Positions 1 to 9,207 of a DNA stretch of 64,000 nucleotides are shown one piece after another (the stretch's first letter is position 1; each line of letters begins with the position of its first letter). The notes beneath the pieces were generated by a model that made no database searches, was not told the origin of the DNA, and saw only the letters and a program-made list of their open reading frames with translations. The translations under genes and the position numbers were made by a program. Source of the DNA: DATAOG01 sp963782885 (lineage in GTDB: Bacteria > Pseudomonadota > Alphaproteobacteria > Geminicoccales > Geminicoccaceae); assembly GCA_963782885.1 (NCBI GenBank), contig CAWALL010000016.1:62001-126000 (forward strand). Direction: 5' to 3'.

Positions 1-1
1 T

Positions 2-723
2 CTGGACGTCGCGATGGAGATGTGGGAGACGACCGGCAAGGATGCCATGAACAAATCACTGGCGACCGGCAAGACGGTCGACCTCGGCGAGACCGGGATG
101 CAGGCCAAGGAAGAGTGGTGGTTCCCGGAGTACATGAAGGAGAATGTCCGGGCCTGCCCGACTGGCACGCGCTCAACGACTGCGCCGAGGCGTTCTCGAC
201 GCCGGAGACCGCGCCCAAGGGGCGTTATCTCGCCGGCCCGGTGACCTGGGGCGGCTACGACGAGGAGCGGGTCGAGGCGCTCGGGCTCGACTACGAGGTG
301 GTGCACGCCGGCACGGATGCGGCCCTGTTCGCCGAGCTCGAGTCGGCCTACCAGCGCAAGGCGCCGTTCCTCGGCTGGATCTACACGCCGCACTGGGCGC
401 CGATCAAGTACAAGGGCGAGTGGGTCAAGTTCCCGGAGTACGAGGACGCCTGCTATCAGGATCCGAAGTGGGGCGTGAACCCGGATCTGGCCTACGACTG
501 CGGCAAGCCGCACGGCTGGATCAAGAAGGTCGGCTGGAAGGGCGGCGAGGCCAAGTGGCCCTGCGCCTATGACGCGATCCGTCACTTCAAGATCGACAAT
601 GAGAGCGAGGGCGGCATGATCGCCCAGGTCGATCTCGAGGGCCGCAAGGTCGACGAGGTCGTCCAGGAGTGGCTCGACGCCAACCAGGACACCTGGAAAC
701 CCTGGACCGCCTGCGCCGGCTGA
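2..723 (+). pseudogene. Glycine betaine/choline-type ABC transporter substrate-binding protein, 3' part, frameshifted
   Basis: The 3' portion of an OpuAC/ProX-family periplasmic binding protein; the 5' end lies outside the window. It would capture a quaternary amine (betaine, choline or similar) for the ATPase and permease that follow. Family-like stretches are PVTWGGYDEERVEALGL, LGWIYTPHW and KPHGWIKKVGWKGGEAKWPC. The first part reads in the frame of base 2 (LDVAMEMWETTGKDAMNKSL and on to EYMKEN). From base 145 the homologous reading continues one frame over (CPGLPDWHALNDCAEAF). One base is therefore missing at about 143-145, and the gene as written is broken. Since the transporter genes downstream are intact, a sequencing or assembly indel is as likely as real decay. 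The exact ligand is not determined. Confidence 0.8.
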
Positions 724-734
724 GGCTCTGCGCC

Positions 735-774
735 GCACAGGCAAGCCCGCTGCTGGCCGGCGGGCCTGCCGTGC
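735..774 (+). terminator. GC-rich hairpin after the binding-protein gene
   Basis: Eleven-base arms (740-750 and 760-770, one A-C mismatch) extended by GCAC/GTGC (735-738 and 771-774) follow the binding-protein stop codon. There is no T-tract. Hairpins after the binding-protein gene often damp transcription or protect its mRNA in ABC transporter operons; that role is inferred here. The remaining 775-1027 holds no gene I can support. Confidence 0.4.
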
Positions 775-1027
775 GCGGGCGTTACATGTTCGGGACGCCG
801 GCGAGGAATTCTGCCAGCCGGGGACATCCCCCATCCGCTCGACCTTCGGTCAAGCTACGATTGCAGAAGCCGCTCTCTTCAAGCCCTTTGGCCGCGGTTC
901 GAGGACACGTGGTCAGCGCCGAATGCTGCGAGTGGCATCCGAGAATCGCGTCGCCTCTTGATCGAGCGTGGATGGCGGTCGATGCTCGATGCGGGCATCG
1001 AGGCCAGGCGATGACCATGGAGTGGGT

Positions 1028-2116
1028 GTGACCACGGCAGCAGAGGCCGGCCGGCAGGGGACGGCGACGGGCGAGATCAAGCTCGCCTGCGAAGGCGTCT
1101 GGAAGCTGTTCGGGCCGGAGCCCGCGCAGTTCCTCGCCGCGCGCGAAAAGCCGCCGACCGCCGCCGAGCTGACCGCCGCCGGCATGATCGGCGCGGTCCA
1201 GGACGTCTCGCTCGCCATCGAGGCGGGCGAGATCTTCGTCATCATGGGGCTCTCGGGCTCCGGCAAGTCGACCCTGGTGCGCTGCCTGTCGCGCCTGGTC
1301 GAGCCGTCCGCGGGTCGCGTGCTGTTCGAGGGCCAGAACCTGCTCGAGGCGTCCGAGCGCCAGCTGATCGAGCTCCGCCGCCACAAGATGGGCATGGTCT
1401 TCCAGCATTTCGCGCTGCTGCCGCACCTGACCGTGCTCGGCAACGTCGCCTTCCCGCTCGAGGTCCAGGGCCAGAGCCGGGCCCGACGTGAGGCCAGGGC
1501 GCGCGAGATGATCGAGCTGGTCGGGCTCAAGGGGCGCGAGCTCTATTATCCCCGCGAGCTTTCCGGCGGCCAGCAGCAGCGGGTCGGGATTGCGCGCTCA
1601 CTCGCGGTCGAGCCCGAGATCTGGCTCCTGGACGAGCCGTTCTCGGCGTTGGATCCGCTGATCCGGCGCGAGATGCAGGACGAGTTCCTGCGCCTGCAGA
1701 GCGTGCTGAAGAAGACGATCGCGTTCATCACCCACGATTTCGACGAGGCGATCCGGCTCGCCGATCGGATCGCGATCATGCAGGACGGCCGGGTCATCCA
1801 GACCGGGACGCCCGAAGCCCTGGTCACCCGGCCCGCGACCGACTATGTCGCCGAGTTCACCAGGGAAGTCCCGCGCGCCAAGGTGCTCTCGGCGCGCACC
1901 GTGATGGTGCCGGCCGCCGGCGCCGACGGCTTCGCCGGCCAGGTCGCGGCCGACGCCAAGGTCCAGACGATCGCGCGGCAGGTGATCGACGCCGGACGAC
2001 CGTTCGCGGTCACCGATCGCGAAGGCCAGGTGATCGGCCGGATCGATCCCGCCGCGGTGCTCGCGGTGCTGGTCGGCGATCAGGCAGGTCCCGGCCACGG
2101 CGACCCCGATGGCTAG
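1028..2116 (+). CDS. proV: Glycine betaine/proline-type ABC transporter ATP-binding protein
   Basis: A ProV/OpuAA-type ATPase of 362 residues that energises quaternary-amine import at the inner membrane. It shows Walker A GLSGSGKST (near residue 75), the Q-loop region VFQHFALLPH, signature LSGGQQQRV, Walker B IWLLDEPFSALDP and the switch His in FITHDFDEA. The long insertion before Walker A (WKLFGPEP to GAVQDVSL) is typical of ProV rather than generic ABC ATPases. A single CBS-like segment at the C-terminus (FAVTDREGQVIGRIDPAAVL) could sense ionic strength. I chose GTG 1028 because GGAG sits five bases upstream; an in-frame ATG at 968 would add 20 unlikely residues. The stop overlaps the permease start by 8 bases. 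Confidence 0.88.
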   Translation: MTTAAEAGRQGTATGEIKLACEGVWKLFGPEPAQFLAAREKPPTAAELTAAGMIGAVQDVSLAIEAGEIFVIMGLSGSGKSTLVRCLSRLVEPSAGRVLFEGQNLLEASERQLIELRRHKMGMVFQHFALLPHLTVLGNVAFPLEVQGQSRARREARAREMIELVGLKGRELYYPRELSGGQQQRVGIARSLAVEPEIWLLDEPFSALDPLIRREMQDEFLRLQSVLKKTIAFITHDFDEAIRLADRIAIMQDGRVIQTGTPEALVTRPATDYVAEFTREVPRAKVLSARTVMVPAAGADGFAGQVAADAKVQTIARQVIDAGRPFAVTDREGQVIGRIDPAAVLAVLVGDQAGPGHGDPDG

Positions 2117-4121
2117 GCAGCTCACCGCCCGCAACCTGGCCCTCCCGCGGGCCCCGGTGCCGGGCGCGCCCTGGCTCGCCTGGGCGGCCTTGCTGGCGTT
2201 GACGATCGGCCTCTATGTCGCCTCCGACCTCGTGCCCTGGGCGTTCAAATATCCGGGTGCCTGGGTCGTGCCGCTCAAGGTCTGGATCAATGGCCTGATG
2301 CAGTGGCTGCGCGACGACGCGAGCTTCGGCCTGTTCACCTTCGAGCAGCTCACCCGGGCGATCGCCTGGCTGCTGCAGCAGCCCTTCGATCTGGCGCTCA
2401 GCCTGTTCTCGACCGGCTTTCTCAAAGGCATCGGCCAGGATGCTGTCCTGATCTGGCCGCGCCTGCCCTGGGTCGCGCTGATCGGCAGCCTCGCGCTGAT
2501 GGCGTACGAAGCCAAGGGCCGCGCGCTGGCCATGCTGGTGGCGCTCTGCTTTTTCTATCTGGCGGTCTTCGGCCAGTGGGAGGGCGCGATGGTGACGCTC
2601 GCCTCGATCGCGATCGCGGTCCCGCTGGGCGTCGCGCTCGGCCTCGGGATCGGCATCGCCGCCTACCGCAGGCCCGGGTTCGAGCGCGGGGTCACGCCGC
2701 TCCTCGACCTGATGCAGACCGTGCCGATCTTCGCCTACCTGGTGCCGATCCTCTGGTTCTTCGGCTTCAGCCCGGTCGCGGCGATCATCGCGACCATCAT
2801 CTACGCCGCCCCGCCGATGGTCCGGAACACCGTGCTGGCACTCCAGCGGGTGCCGGCCGAGACCAAGGACTTCGGCCAGATGGCGGGCTGCAGCCGACGG
2901 CAGATGCTCTGGCGGGTGCTGATCCCGTCCGCCCGGCCCTGGCTGATGATCGGGGTCAACCAGGTGATCATGCTATCCCTCAACATGGTGATCATCGCCT
3001 CGATGATCGGCGCGGGCGGCCTCGGGTTCGCCGTGCTGGCGGCGCTGCGCCGGCTCGACTTCGGCGCCGGCCTCGAAGCCGCGATCGCGATCACGCTGCT
3101 CGCGATCGCCCTCGACCGCCTGTCCCAGGCGTTTGCGAGCCGGCCGCCGCCAGTCCACGCCGAGGCCGAGCCGAGCCTGCTGCGGCGCCACCCCTATCTG
3201 CTCGCAGGGCTCGCGCTGCTCGCGGCCGGCTGGCTGATCGGCGCCTTCGTGCCGGCAGTCCAGACCTGGCCCAAAGCCTGGCAGATCACCACTGGCGGCG
3301 CCGTCAACCGCGGCATGGAGTGGATCAACATCCATTTTTTCGACACCATCGAAGCGATCAAGTCCTGGCTGCTGATCAATCTGATGGTGCCGCTCAAGCG
3401 CTTCCTCCTGAGCCTGCCCTGGATCTCGGTCGTCGCTGCCGCCGGGCTCGCGGGTTGGCAGCAGGGCGGCCCGCGCCTGGGCTCGATGACCGCGGGCTTC
3501 GCGCTGTTCATCGCGCTCACCGGCAACTGGACGAACGCGATGGAGACGGTCTACCTCTGCGGCCTGTCGGTGCTGATCGCCTGCTGCCTCGGCATGCCGA
3601 TCGGGATCTTTGCCGCCCGCCACGAGCGGGTGCACCGGATCGTGCAGGCGATCGTCGACACGCTCCAGACCCTGCCGGCGTTCGCCTACCTGATCCCGGC
3701 GGTGATGCTGTTTCGGGTCGGCGACTTCGCCGCGATGCTGGCGGTGGTCGCCTATGCGATCGTGCCAGCGATCCGCTACACCGACCACGGCATCCGGCAG
3801 ATTGACCCCGCGCTGATCGAGGCGGCGACCGCGGCCGGCTGCACCCGCGGCCAGATCCTGCGCAAGGTCCAGCTGCCGCTCGCGTTCCCCGAGATCATGC
3901 TCGGCCTCAACCAGACCATCATGCTCGCGATCTCGATGCTGGTGATCACGGCGCTGGTCGGCACCCGCGATCTCGGCCAGGAGGTCTACATCGCGCTCGC
4001 CAAGGCGGACGTCGGCCGCGGCCTGGTCGCGGGCGTCTGCGTCGCCTGCCTCGCCATGATCGCCGATCGCCTGATCGCGCCGTGGGCGCTCGCCCGCAAG
4101 CGACGGCTCGGGCTGGCATGA
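2109..4121 (+). CDS. Fused double permease of the betaine-type ABC transporter
   Basis: A 670-residue membrane protein made of two ProW-like permease units in one chain. Each half has N-terminal membrane spans followed by a BPD_transp_1 domain. The two EAA-type regions match each other: QMAGCSRRQMLWRVLIPSA in the first half and AAGCTRGQILRKVQLPLAFP in the second, each preceded by a similar span (DLMQTVPIFAYLVPILWFF; DTLQTLPAFAYLIPAVMLF). One chain would thus supply both halves of the translocation channel that normally forms from a ProW dimer. It overlaps proV by 8 bases and ends in an ATGA overlap with the next gene, so the three are translationally coupled. Fused versions of about this length are known in alphaproteobacteria. 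Confidence 0.88.
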   Translation: MARQLTARNLALPRAPVPGAPWLAWAALLALTIGLYVASDLVPWAFKYPGAWVVPLKVWINGLMQWLRDDASFGLFTFEQLTRAIAWLLQQPFDLALSLFSTGFLKGIGQDAVLIWPRLPWVALIGSLALMAYEAKGRALAMLVALCFFYLAVFGQWEGAMVTLASIAIAVPLGVALGLGIGIAAYRRPGFERGVTPLLDLMQTVPIFAYLVPILWFFGFSPVAAIIATIIYAAPPMVRNTVLALQRVPAETKDFGQMAGCSRRQMLWRVLIPSARPWLMIGVNQVIMLSLNMVIIASMIGAGGLGFAVLAALRRLDFGAGLEAAIAITLLAIALDRLSQAFASRPPPVHAEAEPSLLRRHPYLLAGLALLAAGWLIGAFVPAVQTWPKAWQITTGGAVNRGMEWINIHFFDTIEAIKSWLLINLMVPLKRFLLSLPWISVVAAAGLAGWQQGGPRLGSMTAGFALFIALTGNWTNAMETVYLCGLSVLIACCLGMPIGIFAARHERVHRIVQAIVDTLQTLPAFAYLIPAVMLFRVGDFAAMLAVVAYAIVPAIRYTDHGIRQIDPALIEAATAAGCTRGQILRKVQLPLAFPEIMLGLNQTIMLAISMLVITALVGTRDLGQEVYIALAKADVGRGLVAGVCVACLAMIADRLIAPWALARKRRLGLA

Positions 4122-4993
4122 CCGCCGACGCGCTGCGCAAGGCCGCGACCCTCACCTGCTGGACCGGCAGGGTCGAGCCGGTGCCGCTCGGCGGCGGCAT
4201 CAGCAATCACAATTTCCGGGTCGAGGACGGCGGCCGGACGTTCATGGTCCGGATCGGCGACGACATCGAGGTCCACAACGTGCTCCGTCGCTTCGAGCTC
4301 GCCGCCTCGCGCGCCGCCGCCGCCGCCGGCCTCTCGCCCGCCGTGGTCCACGCCGAACCCGGCGCCATCGTCTTCTCCTTCATCGAGGGCCGCACGCTCA
4401 CGCCCGCCGACGTGCGCGATCCGGCCATGCTCGAGCGCATCCTGCCCCTGATCCGGCGCTGTCACACCGGGGTCCCCAAGCACTTCCGCGGTCCGGCCCC
4501 GTTCTTCTGGGTCTTTCAGGTGATCCGCGACTATGCGCTCCGCCTGCGCGAGGACCATTCGCGCCTGGTCCCGGCGCTGCCCCGCCTGCTCGCCGCCGCG
4601 GAGAACCTGGAGAACGCGGTCGGAAAAATCGCGCTGGTGTTCGGCCACAACGACCTGCTCGCCGCCAACCTGATCGACGACGGCCAGCGCCTGTGGCTGC
4701 TCGACTGGGAATACGGCGGCTTCAACAGCCCGTTGTTCGATCTCGGCGGCCTCGCCTCCAACAACGAGCTTTTTTCCGAACAAGAAGACTGGCTGCTCGA
4801 GGCCTACTACGACGCGCCGGTCACCGACGATCTCCGCCATCGCTATGCCGCCATGAAGTGCGCCTCGCTGCTGCGCGAGGCGATGTGGAGCATGGTCTCC
4901 GAGCTGCACCTCACGGTCGACTTCGACTACCAGGCCTACACGGCGGAAAACCTCCGCCGCTTCGAGCAGGCGTACGCCGCGATCGCCGACTGA
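4118..4993 (+). CDS. Choline/ethanolamine kinase-like phosphotransferase
   Basis: A 291-residue member of the APH/choline kinase superfamily, cytoplasmic. The catalytic loop FGHNDLLAANLI and the metal-binding LLDWEYGG motif followed by FDLGGLASNNE are close to LicA-type choline kinases. An N-terminal GGGISNHNFRV matches the nucleotide-binding start of that family. The start ATG at 4118 overlaps the permease stop (ATGA), which replaces a longer in-frame start at 4082. Sitting last in a betaine/choline-type uptake operon, it probably phosphorylates imported choline or a related amino alcohol. The substrate is inferred; other small-molecule kinases share the fold. Confidence 0.75.
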   Translation: MTADALRKAATLTCWTGRVEPVPLGGGISNHNFRVEDGGRTFMVRIGDDIEVHNVLRRFELAASRAAAAAGLSPAVVHAEPGAIVFSFIEGRTLTPADVRDPAMLERILPLIRRCHTGVPKHFRGPAPFFWVFQVIRDYALRLREDHSRLVPALPRLLAAAENLENAVGKIALVFGHNDLLAANLIDDGQRLWLLDWEYGGFNSPLFDLGGLASNNELFSEQEDWLLEAYYDAPVTDDLRHRYAAMKCASLLREAMWSMVSELHLTVDFDYQAYTAENLRRFEQAYAAIAD

Positions 4994-5021
4994 GCTGGGG
5001 TGCCTTGTCTTCACGCCGCTG

Positions 5022-5045
5022 CTTAGCTAAGTGACGCTAGCTAAG
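5022..5045 (+). promoter_or_regulatory. Putative autoregulatory operator of the antitoxin-toxin pair
   Basis: The 10-base palindrome CTTAGCTAAG (5022-5031) is followed 14 bases later by the related CTAGCTAAG (5037-5045), which runs into the ribosome binding site AAGGAGGA (5043-5050) of the antitoxin gene. Paired palindromes over the promoter or leader are the usual binding sites of Phd/VapB-type antitoxins, so this is a likely operator. The protein-DNA link is inferred. Confidence 0.45.
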
Positions 5046-5056
5046 GAGGAGACGAC

Positions 5057-5299
5057 ATGACCACCGTGACGATCCATGTCGCCAAGACCCAGCTCTCCAA
5101 GCTGATCGAGCGCGCCGAGGCCGGCGAGGAGGTGATCATCGCGCGCGGCAAGACCCCGGTGATCCGCCTCGTGCCGATCGAGGCGCCCGAGCCCAAGCGT
5201 CAGTTCGGGACGATGAAGGGCAAGGTCTGGGTAGGCCCGGAGTTCTTCGAACCGCTGCCTGAAGAGGAACTGCGCCTCTGGGAAGGCGAAGATGAATGA
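5057..5299 (+). CDS. Type II antitoxin, Phd/YefM-like
   Basis: An 80-residue antitoxin. The N-terminal half (VTIHVAKTQLSKLIERAEAGEEVIIARGKTPVIRLVPIE) is the Phd/YefM DNA-binding fold. The acidic C-terminal part (KVWVGPEFFEPLPEEELRLWEGE) is the typical toxin-wrapping tail of antitoxins that partner PIN-domain toxins. It has a very strong ribosome binding site, and its stop codon overlaps the toxin start (ATGA at 5296). It would neutralise the downstream PIN nuclease and repress the operon. With the toxin frame broken downstream, it may now act alone. Confidence 0.85.
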   Translation: MTTVTIHVAKTQLSKLIERAEAGEEVIIARGKTPVIRLVPIEAPEPKRQFGTMKGKVWVGPEFFEPLPEEELRLWEGEDE

Positions 5300-5681
5300 G
5301 GGGCCTCCTCGACACGCATGCCTTCCTGTGGTGGCTCGCCGGTGACAGCTCGCTCTCGGGCCCGGCACGCGACCTGATCACCGACCGCGCCAGCACGATC
5401 TTCATCAGCGCCGCATCGGCCTGGGAGGTCGCGACCAAGCATCGGCTCGGCAAGCTGCCCGGGGCGGCAGCGATCGCGCCGGACATCGAGGGGGCGGTCC
5501 GGAGCCAGGGCTTCCTGGCACTATCGTGACGATGGTCCACGGCCAGCGTGCCGGCGCGCTGCCCGGCCACCATCGCGACCCGTTCGATCGCATGCTAATC
5601 GCGCAGGCAATCCTCGAGGACTGCGCTCTGGTCTCCAACGACGTCGTTTTCGACCGGTACGGGGTCGTCCGCCTGTGGTGA
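5296..5681 (+). pseudogene. PIN-domain toxin (VapC-like), frameshifted
   Basis: A PIN-domain RNase toxin split across two frames. Frame one (5296-5529) gives MRGLLDTHAFLWWLAGD with the first acidic residue, then the conserved SAASAWEVATKHRLGKL, and stops after GFLALS. The homologous reading resumes at about 5529 in the next frame with HGQRAGALPGHHRDPFDRML, LVSNDVVFDRYGVVRLW and a stop at 5679-5681. The second half carries the DPFDRML and D-x-x-FDRY acidic motifs needed for catalysis. Loss of one base near 5526-5529 explains it. As written, no active toxin is made, which leaves the antitoxin unpaired unless the indel is an assembly error. The end overlaps the start of the flavoenzyme gene. Confidence 0.82.
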
Positions 5682-8125
5682 ACGCCCTACCCGCTCATGC
5701 CCGGGCGGTGATCGTCGGCGGCGGGATCATGGGCTGCTCGGTCGCCCATCATCTGGCTCAGCTCGGCTGGCGGGACGTCGTGCTGCTCGAGCGCCAGCGG
5801 CTGACCTCGGGCTCGACCTGGCATGCGGCAGGGCTGGTGGGCCAGCTGCGGACCAACGCCAACATCACCCGGCTCCTGACCCACTCGGTCGAGCTCTACG
5901 ACCGCCTCGAGGCCGAGACCGGGCAGGCGAGCGGCTGGAAGATGAACGGCGGCCTCCGGCTCGCCTGCACCGCCGACCGGATGGTCGAGCTCAGGCGGCA
6001 GGCGACCACCGCCCGCAGCTTCGGCCTTGAGATGCACCTTTTGGCGCCGGCCGAGGCGAAGGACCTGTGGCCGCTGATGGACACCTCCGACCTGGTCGGC
6101 GCCGCCTACCTGCCGACCGACGGCCAGGCCAGCCCGTCGGACATCGCCCAGGCGCTGGCCAAGGGAGCGCGCCAGGGCGGCGTCCGCGTCGTCGAGGACT
6201 GCGGAGTCACGGGTTTTCGCACAGAGGGCGGCCGGATCGCGGGCGTCGTCACCGACCGGGGAGACATCGCCTGCGAAGTCGTGGTGCTCTGCGCCGGGCA
6301 ATGGTCGAAGGCGCTCGGCAGGCAGGCCGGCGTGCGCGTGCCGCTCGTCTCGGTCCAGCACCAGTATCTGATCACGGAACGGATCGAGGGCGTGACGCCC
6401 GGTCTGCCGACGCTGCGCGATCCCGACCGCCTCACCTACTTCAAGGAGGAGGTCGGCGGTCTGGTCATGGGCGGCTACGAGCCCGACCCAAAGCCGTGGG
6501 CGGTAGACCTCATTCCGGAAGGCTTCCACTTCACGCTGCTCGACCCGGACTGGGATCATTTCGAGCAGCTGATGGCGCCGGCGATGGCACGCGTGCCGGC
6601 GCTCGAGCACACGGGTATCAAGCAGCTGATCAACGGCCCGGAAAGCTTCACGCCGGATGGCAACTTCATCCTCGGCGAGGCGCCGGAGCTCAGAGGCTTC
6701 TACGTCGGCTGCGGCTTCAACGCGTTCGGCATCGCAGCTGGCGGCGGCGCCGGCAAGGCACTCGCCGAGTGGATCGCGGCCGAAGAGCCGCCGATGGACC
6801 TCTGGCCGGTCGACATCCGTCGCTTCGGCAGCCCGCACGGCGATCTCGGCTTCGTGCGGGCGCGTACGCTCGAGCTCTACGGCAAGCACTATACGATCGC
6901 CTGGCCCGGCGAGGAGCACAGCCGTGGGCGCCCGCTGCGCCGGTCGCCGCTCTACGATCGCCTGCGCGCCGCCGGCGCCGTGTTCGGCGAGAAGCTCGGC
7001 TTCGAGCGCGCCAACTGGTTCGCCCGCCCGGGAATCGACGAGCCGCGCGACCGCTACAGCTTCGGCCGGGCGAACTGGTTCGAGGCGGTCGGCCTCGAAC
7101 ACGCGGCCTGCCGCGAGCGGGTCGCGCTGTTCGATGCCAGCTCGTTCGCGAAATTCCTGCTGCTCGGCCGCGACACCGAACGCGCCTTGTCGTGGATCTG
7201 TGCCAACGATGTGGCGGTGCCGGCGGGTCGGGTCGTCTACACGCAGATGCTGAACGTCCGTGGCGGCATCGAGTGCGATCTCACCCTCACGCGCCTGGCC
7301 GAGGATGCCTGGTACATCGTGACCGGCACCGGTTTCGCAACCCACGATTTCAGCTGGATCGAGCGTCACATCCCGGATGGCGCCGACGCGCGCCTGCTGG
7401 ACGTGACCTCGGCGTTCGCCGTCCTGCCGCTGATGGGGCCACGCGCCCGCGATCTGCTGCAGCAGGTGACGGCGGATGATGTTTCGAACGACGGCTTCCC
7501 GTTCGGCAGTGCCCGGGAAATCCGGATCGCCGGCGCGCCGGTGCGGGCGCTGCGCATGACTTACGTCGGCGAGCTCGGGTGGGAGCTGCACGTTCCGACC
7601 GAATACGCGCTCACCGTCTTCGATGCCCTGGTCGAGGCCGGCCAGGCGCTCGGTCTGGCGCTGGCCGGCTACCGGGCGATCGAATCGCTGCGCCTGGAAA
7701 AGGGCTACCGCGCCTGGGGCGCCGATATCGGGCCCGACCAGACGCCGCTCGAGGCAGGGCTCGGCTTCGCGGTCAAGCTCGCGACGGACCAGCCGTTTCT
7801 CGGTCGCGGCACTTTGATGCGGCAGCGGCAGGAGGGCCTTAAAAAGCGCCTTGCCGGCTTCACGGTCGGCGACCCGGGGGTGGTCCTGCTCGGCCGCGAG
7901 ACCATCTATCGCGATGGCGAGCGGGTCGGCTGGCTGACCTCGGGCGGCTTCGGCTATACCGTCGGCAAGCCGATCGGCTACGGCTACGTCCGCAATCCTG
8001 CGGGGGTCGATGCCGACTGGCTGCGCTCCGGCGGCTACGAACTCGAAGTCGCGACCGAGCGGGTGCCGGCCACGCTTCATCTGCGGCCGCTCTACGACCC
8101 CGAAATGGCGCGGGTGCGCGGCTGA
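5675..8125 (+). CDS. Dimethylglycine/sarcosine dehydrogenase-type FAD protein with GcvT domain
   Basis: An 816-residue two-domain enzyme. Residues about 8-380 are a DAO-type FAD domain with the dinucleotide motif VIVGGGIMGCSVAHHLAQLG and the sequence TSGSTWHAAGLVGQLRT, whose His matches the covalent FAD-attachment His of dimethylglycine dehydrogenase. Residues about 420-816 are a FAO_M/GcvT folate-binding domain (DRYSFGRANWFEAVG, YVGELGWELHVP, YRAIESLRLEKGYRAWG). The family oxidatively removes N-methyl groups and passes formaldehyde to tetrahydrofolate. Dimethylglycine or sarcosine are the best guesses, and the betaine-type transporter upstream fits. The start is GTG 5675 or GTG 5678, overlapping the toxin remnant. 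Confidence 0.85.
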   Translation: MVNALPAHARAVIVGGGIMGCSVAHHLAQLGWRDVVLLERQRLTSGSTWHAAGLVGQLRTNANITRLLTHSVELYDRLEAETGQASGWKMNGGLRLACTADRMVELRRQATTARSFGLEMHLLAPAEAKDLWPLMDTSDLVGAAYLPTDGQASPSDIAQALAKGARQGGVRVVEDCGVTGFRTEGGRIAGVVTDRGDIACEVVVLCAGQWSKALGRQAGVRVPLVSVQHQYLITERIEGVTPGLPTLRDPDRLTYFKEEVGGLVMGGYEPDPKPWAVDLIPEGFHFTLLDPDWDHFEQLMAPAMARVPALEHTGIKQLINGPESFTPDGNFILGEAPELRGFYVGCGFNAFGIAAGGGAGKALAEWIAAEEPPMDLWPVDIRRFGSPHGDLGFVRARTLELYGKHYTIAWPGEEHSRGRPLRRSPLYDRLRAAGAVFGEKLGFERANWFARPGIDEPRDRYSFGRANWFEAVGLEHAACRERVALFDASSFAKFLLLGRDTERALSWICANDVAVPAGRVVYTQMLNVRGGIECDLTLTRLAEDAWYIVTGTGFATHDFSWIERHIPDGADARLLDVTSAFAVLPLMGPRARDLLQQVTADDVSNDGFPFGSAREIRIAGAPVRALRMTYVGELGWELHVPTEYALTVFDALVEAGQALGLALAGYRAIESLRLEKGYRAWGADIGPDQTPLEAGLGFAVKLATDQPFLGRGTLMRQRQEGLKKRLAGFTVGDPGVVLLGRETIYRDGERVGWLTSGGFGYTVGKPIGYGYVRNPAGVDADWLRSGGYELEVATERVPATLHLRPLYDPEMARVRG

Positions 8126-8154
8126 CCACCATTCTCGATCGGACGACGAGGCGC

Positions 8155-9207
8155 ATGACCCTGCGACTGATCCAGCTCGGCCTCGGCGGCTGGGGCCGCA
8201 ACTGGGTGGAGGAGGTGACCCGGGCGACGCCGGGGGTCGAGCCGGTCGCCTGGGTCGAGATCGACCCGGCGGCACGCGACCGGGCGATTCAGGAACTCGA
8301 GCTGCCGCCGGAGCGCGTGTTCGCGACCCTGGCAGACGCGGTGGGCGCGGTGCCGGCCGAGGCGGCGCTGGTGGTCGTGCCGTTTGCCGCCCATGCCGAG
8401 GTGACGCGGCAGGCGCTCGAGGCGGGTCTGCATGTGCTGGTCGAAAAGCCGTTCACCGAGACCTTCTCGGAAGCGCTGGCGCTGGTCGAACTCGCGCGGG
8501 CGCGCGGGCGGATGCTGATGGTCAATCAGAACTACCGCTGGTTCCCGGCCCCGGAGCGCGCCCGCGGCCTGCTGCGCGAGAACGCGATCGGCCAGCTGGT
8601 CGCCTGCTACCTCGACTTCCATTTCCACTATGGCGCCGGCTATCGCTACTTCTTCCTCGAGGAGCCGCTTCTGAGCGACATGGCGATCCACCATTTCGAC
8701 ACGCTCCGCTACGTGCTCGACGACGAGCCGGTGCTGGTCAGCTGCCTGAGCTGGAGCGAGCCGGACGCGCCGTTCAGGGGCCGCCCGGCGGCGATCGCCA
8801 CGATCCGGTTCGCCAAAGGCACGCTCGTGAGCTACCGCGGCAGCTGGATCTCGCGCGGCCCGATCACGCCCTATGGCGGCAACTGGCGCCTGGATGGCAC
8901 CGGCGGTACGATCGAGTTCACCTTCCGCGGCGCCTTCGACCAGCGCGAGAAGTTCGATCGCCTGACCTTCTATCAGCCCGGTCACCGGCCCGAGAAGCCG
9001 AAGCTGCCGGAGATGCCGCTGAAGGATCGGGCGGGCGCGCTCGCGGCCTTCGCCCGCTGGATCGCGGCCGGCAAGGCGCCCGAGGCGATCAGCAGCGCGG
9101 AGGACAACCTGAAGAGCCTGGCTCTGATGTTCGCGGCGATCCGATCGGCCATGGAGGACGGCCGGCCCGTGCCGATCGCCGAAATCTTCGAGGAGGCGCA
9201 GCCATGA
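8155..9207 (+). CDS. Gfo/Idh/MocA family oxidoreductase
   Basis: A 350-residue NAD(P)-dependent dehydrogenase of the glucose-fructose oxidoreductase / inositol dehydrogenase family. It has the Rossmann motif LIQLGLGGWGRNW at the N-terminus, the EKPF motif (VLVEKPFTE) and the second-domain signature SDMAIHHFDTLRYVL with the catalytic-type DxxxHH arrangement. Such enzymes oxidise or reduce hydroxyl groups of sugars or cyclitols; the substrate cannot be read from sequence. It begins 30 bases after the flavoenzyme stop, and its stop overlaps the ThuA start by four bases, so the three probably form one transcript. Confidence 0.88.
   Translation: MTLRLIQLGLGGWGRNWVEEVTRATPGVEPVAWVEIDPAARDRAIQELELPPERVFATLADAVGAVPAEAALVVVPFAAHAEVTRQALEAGLHVLVEKPFTETFSEALALVELARARGRMLMVNQNYRWFPAPERARGLLRENAIGQLVACYLDFHFHYGAGYRYFFLEEPLLSDMAIHHFDTLRYVLDDEPVLVSCLSWSEPDAPFRGRPAAIATIRFAKGTLVSYRGSWISRGPITPYGGNWRLDGTGGTIEFTFRGAFDQREKFDRLTFYQPGHRPEKPKLPEMPLKDRAGALAAFARWIAAGKAPEAISSAEDNLKSLALMFAAIRSAMEDGRPVPIAEIFEEAQP

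Noticed and set aside
5687..8275. An 862-codon minus-strand open frame
   Set aside because: Antisense shadow of the dimethylglycine-dehydrogenase-type gene; the translation has no recognisable family features.
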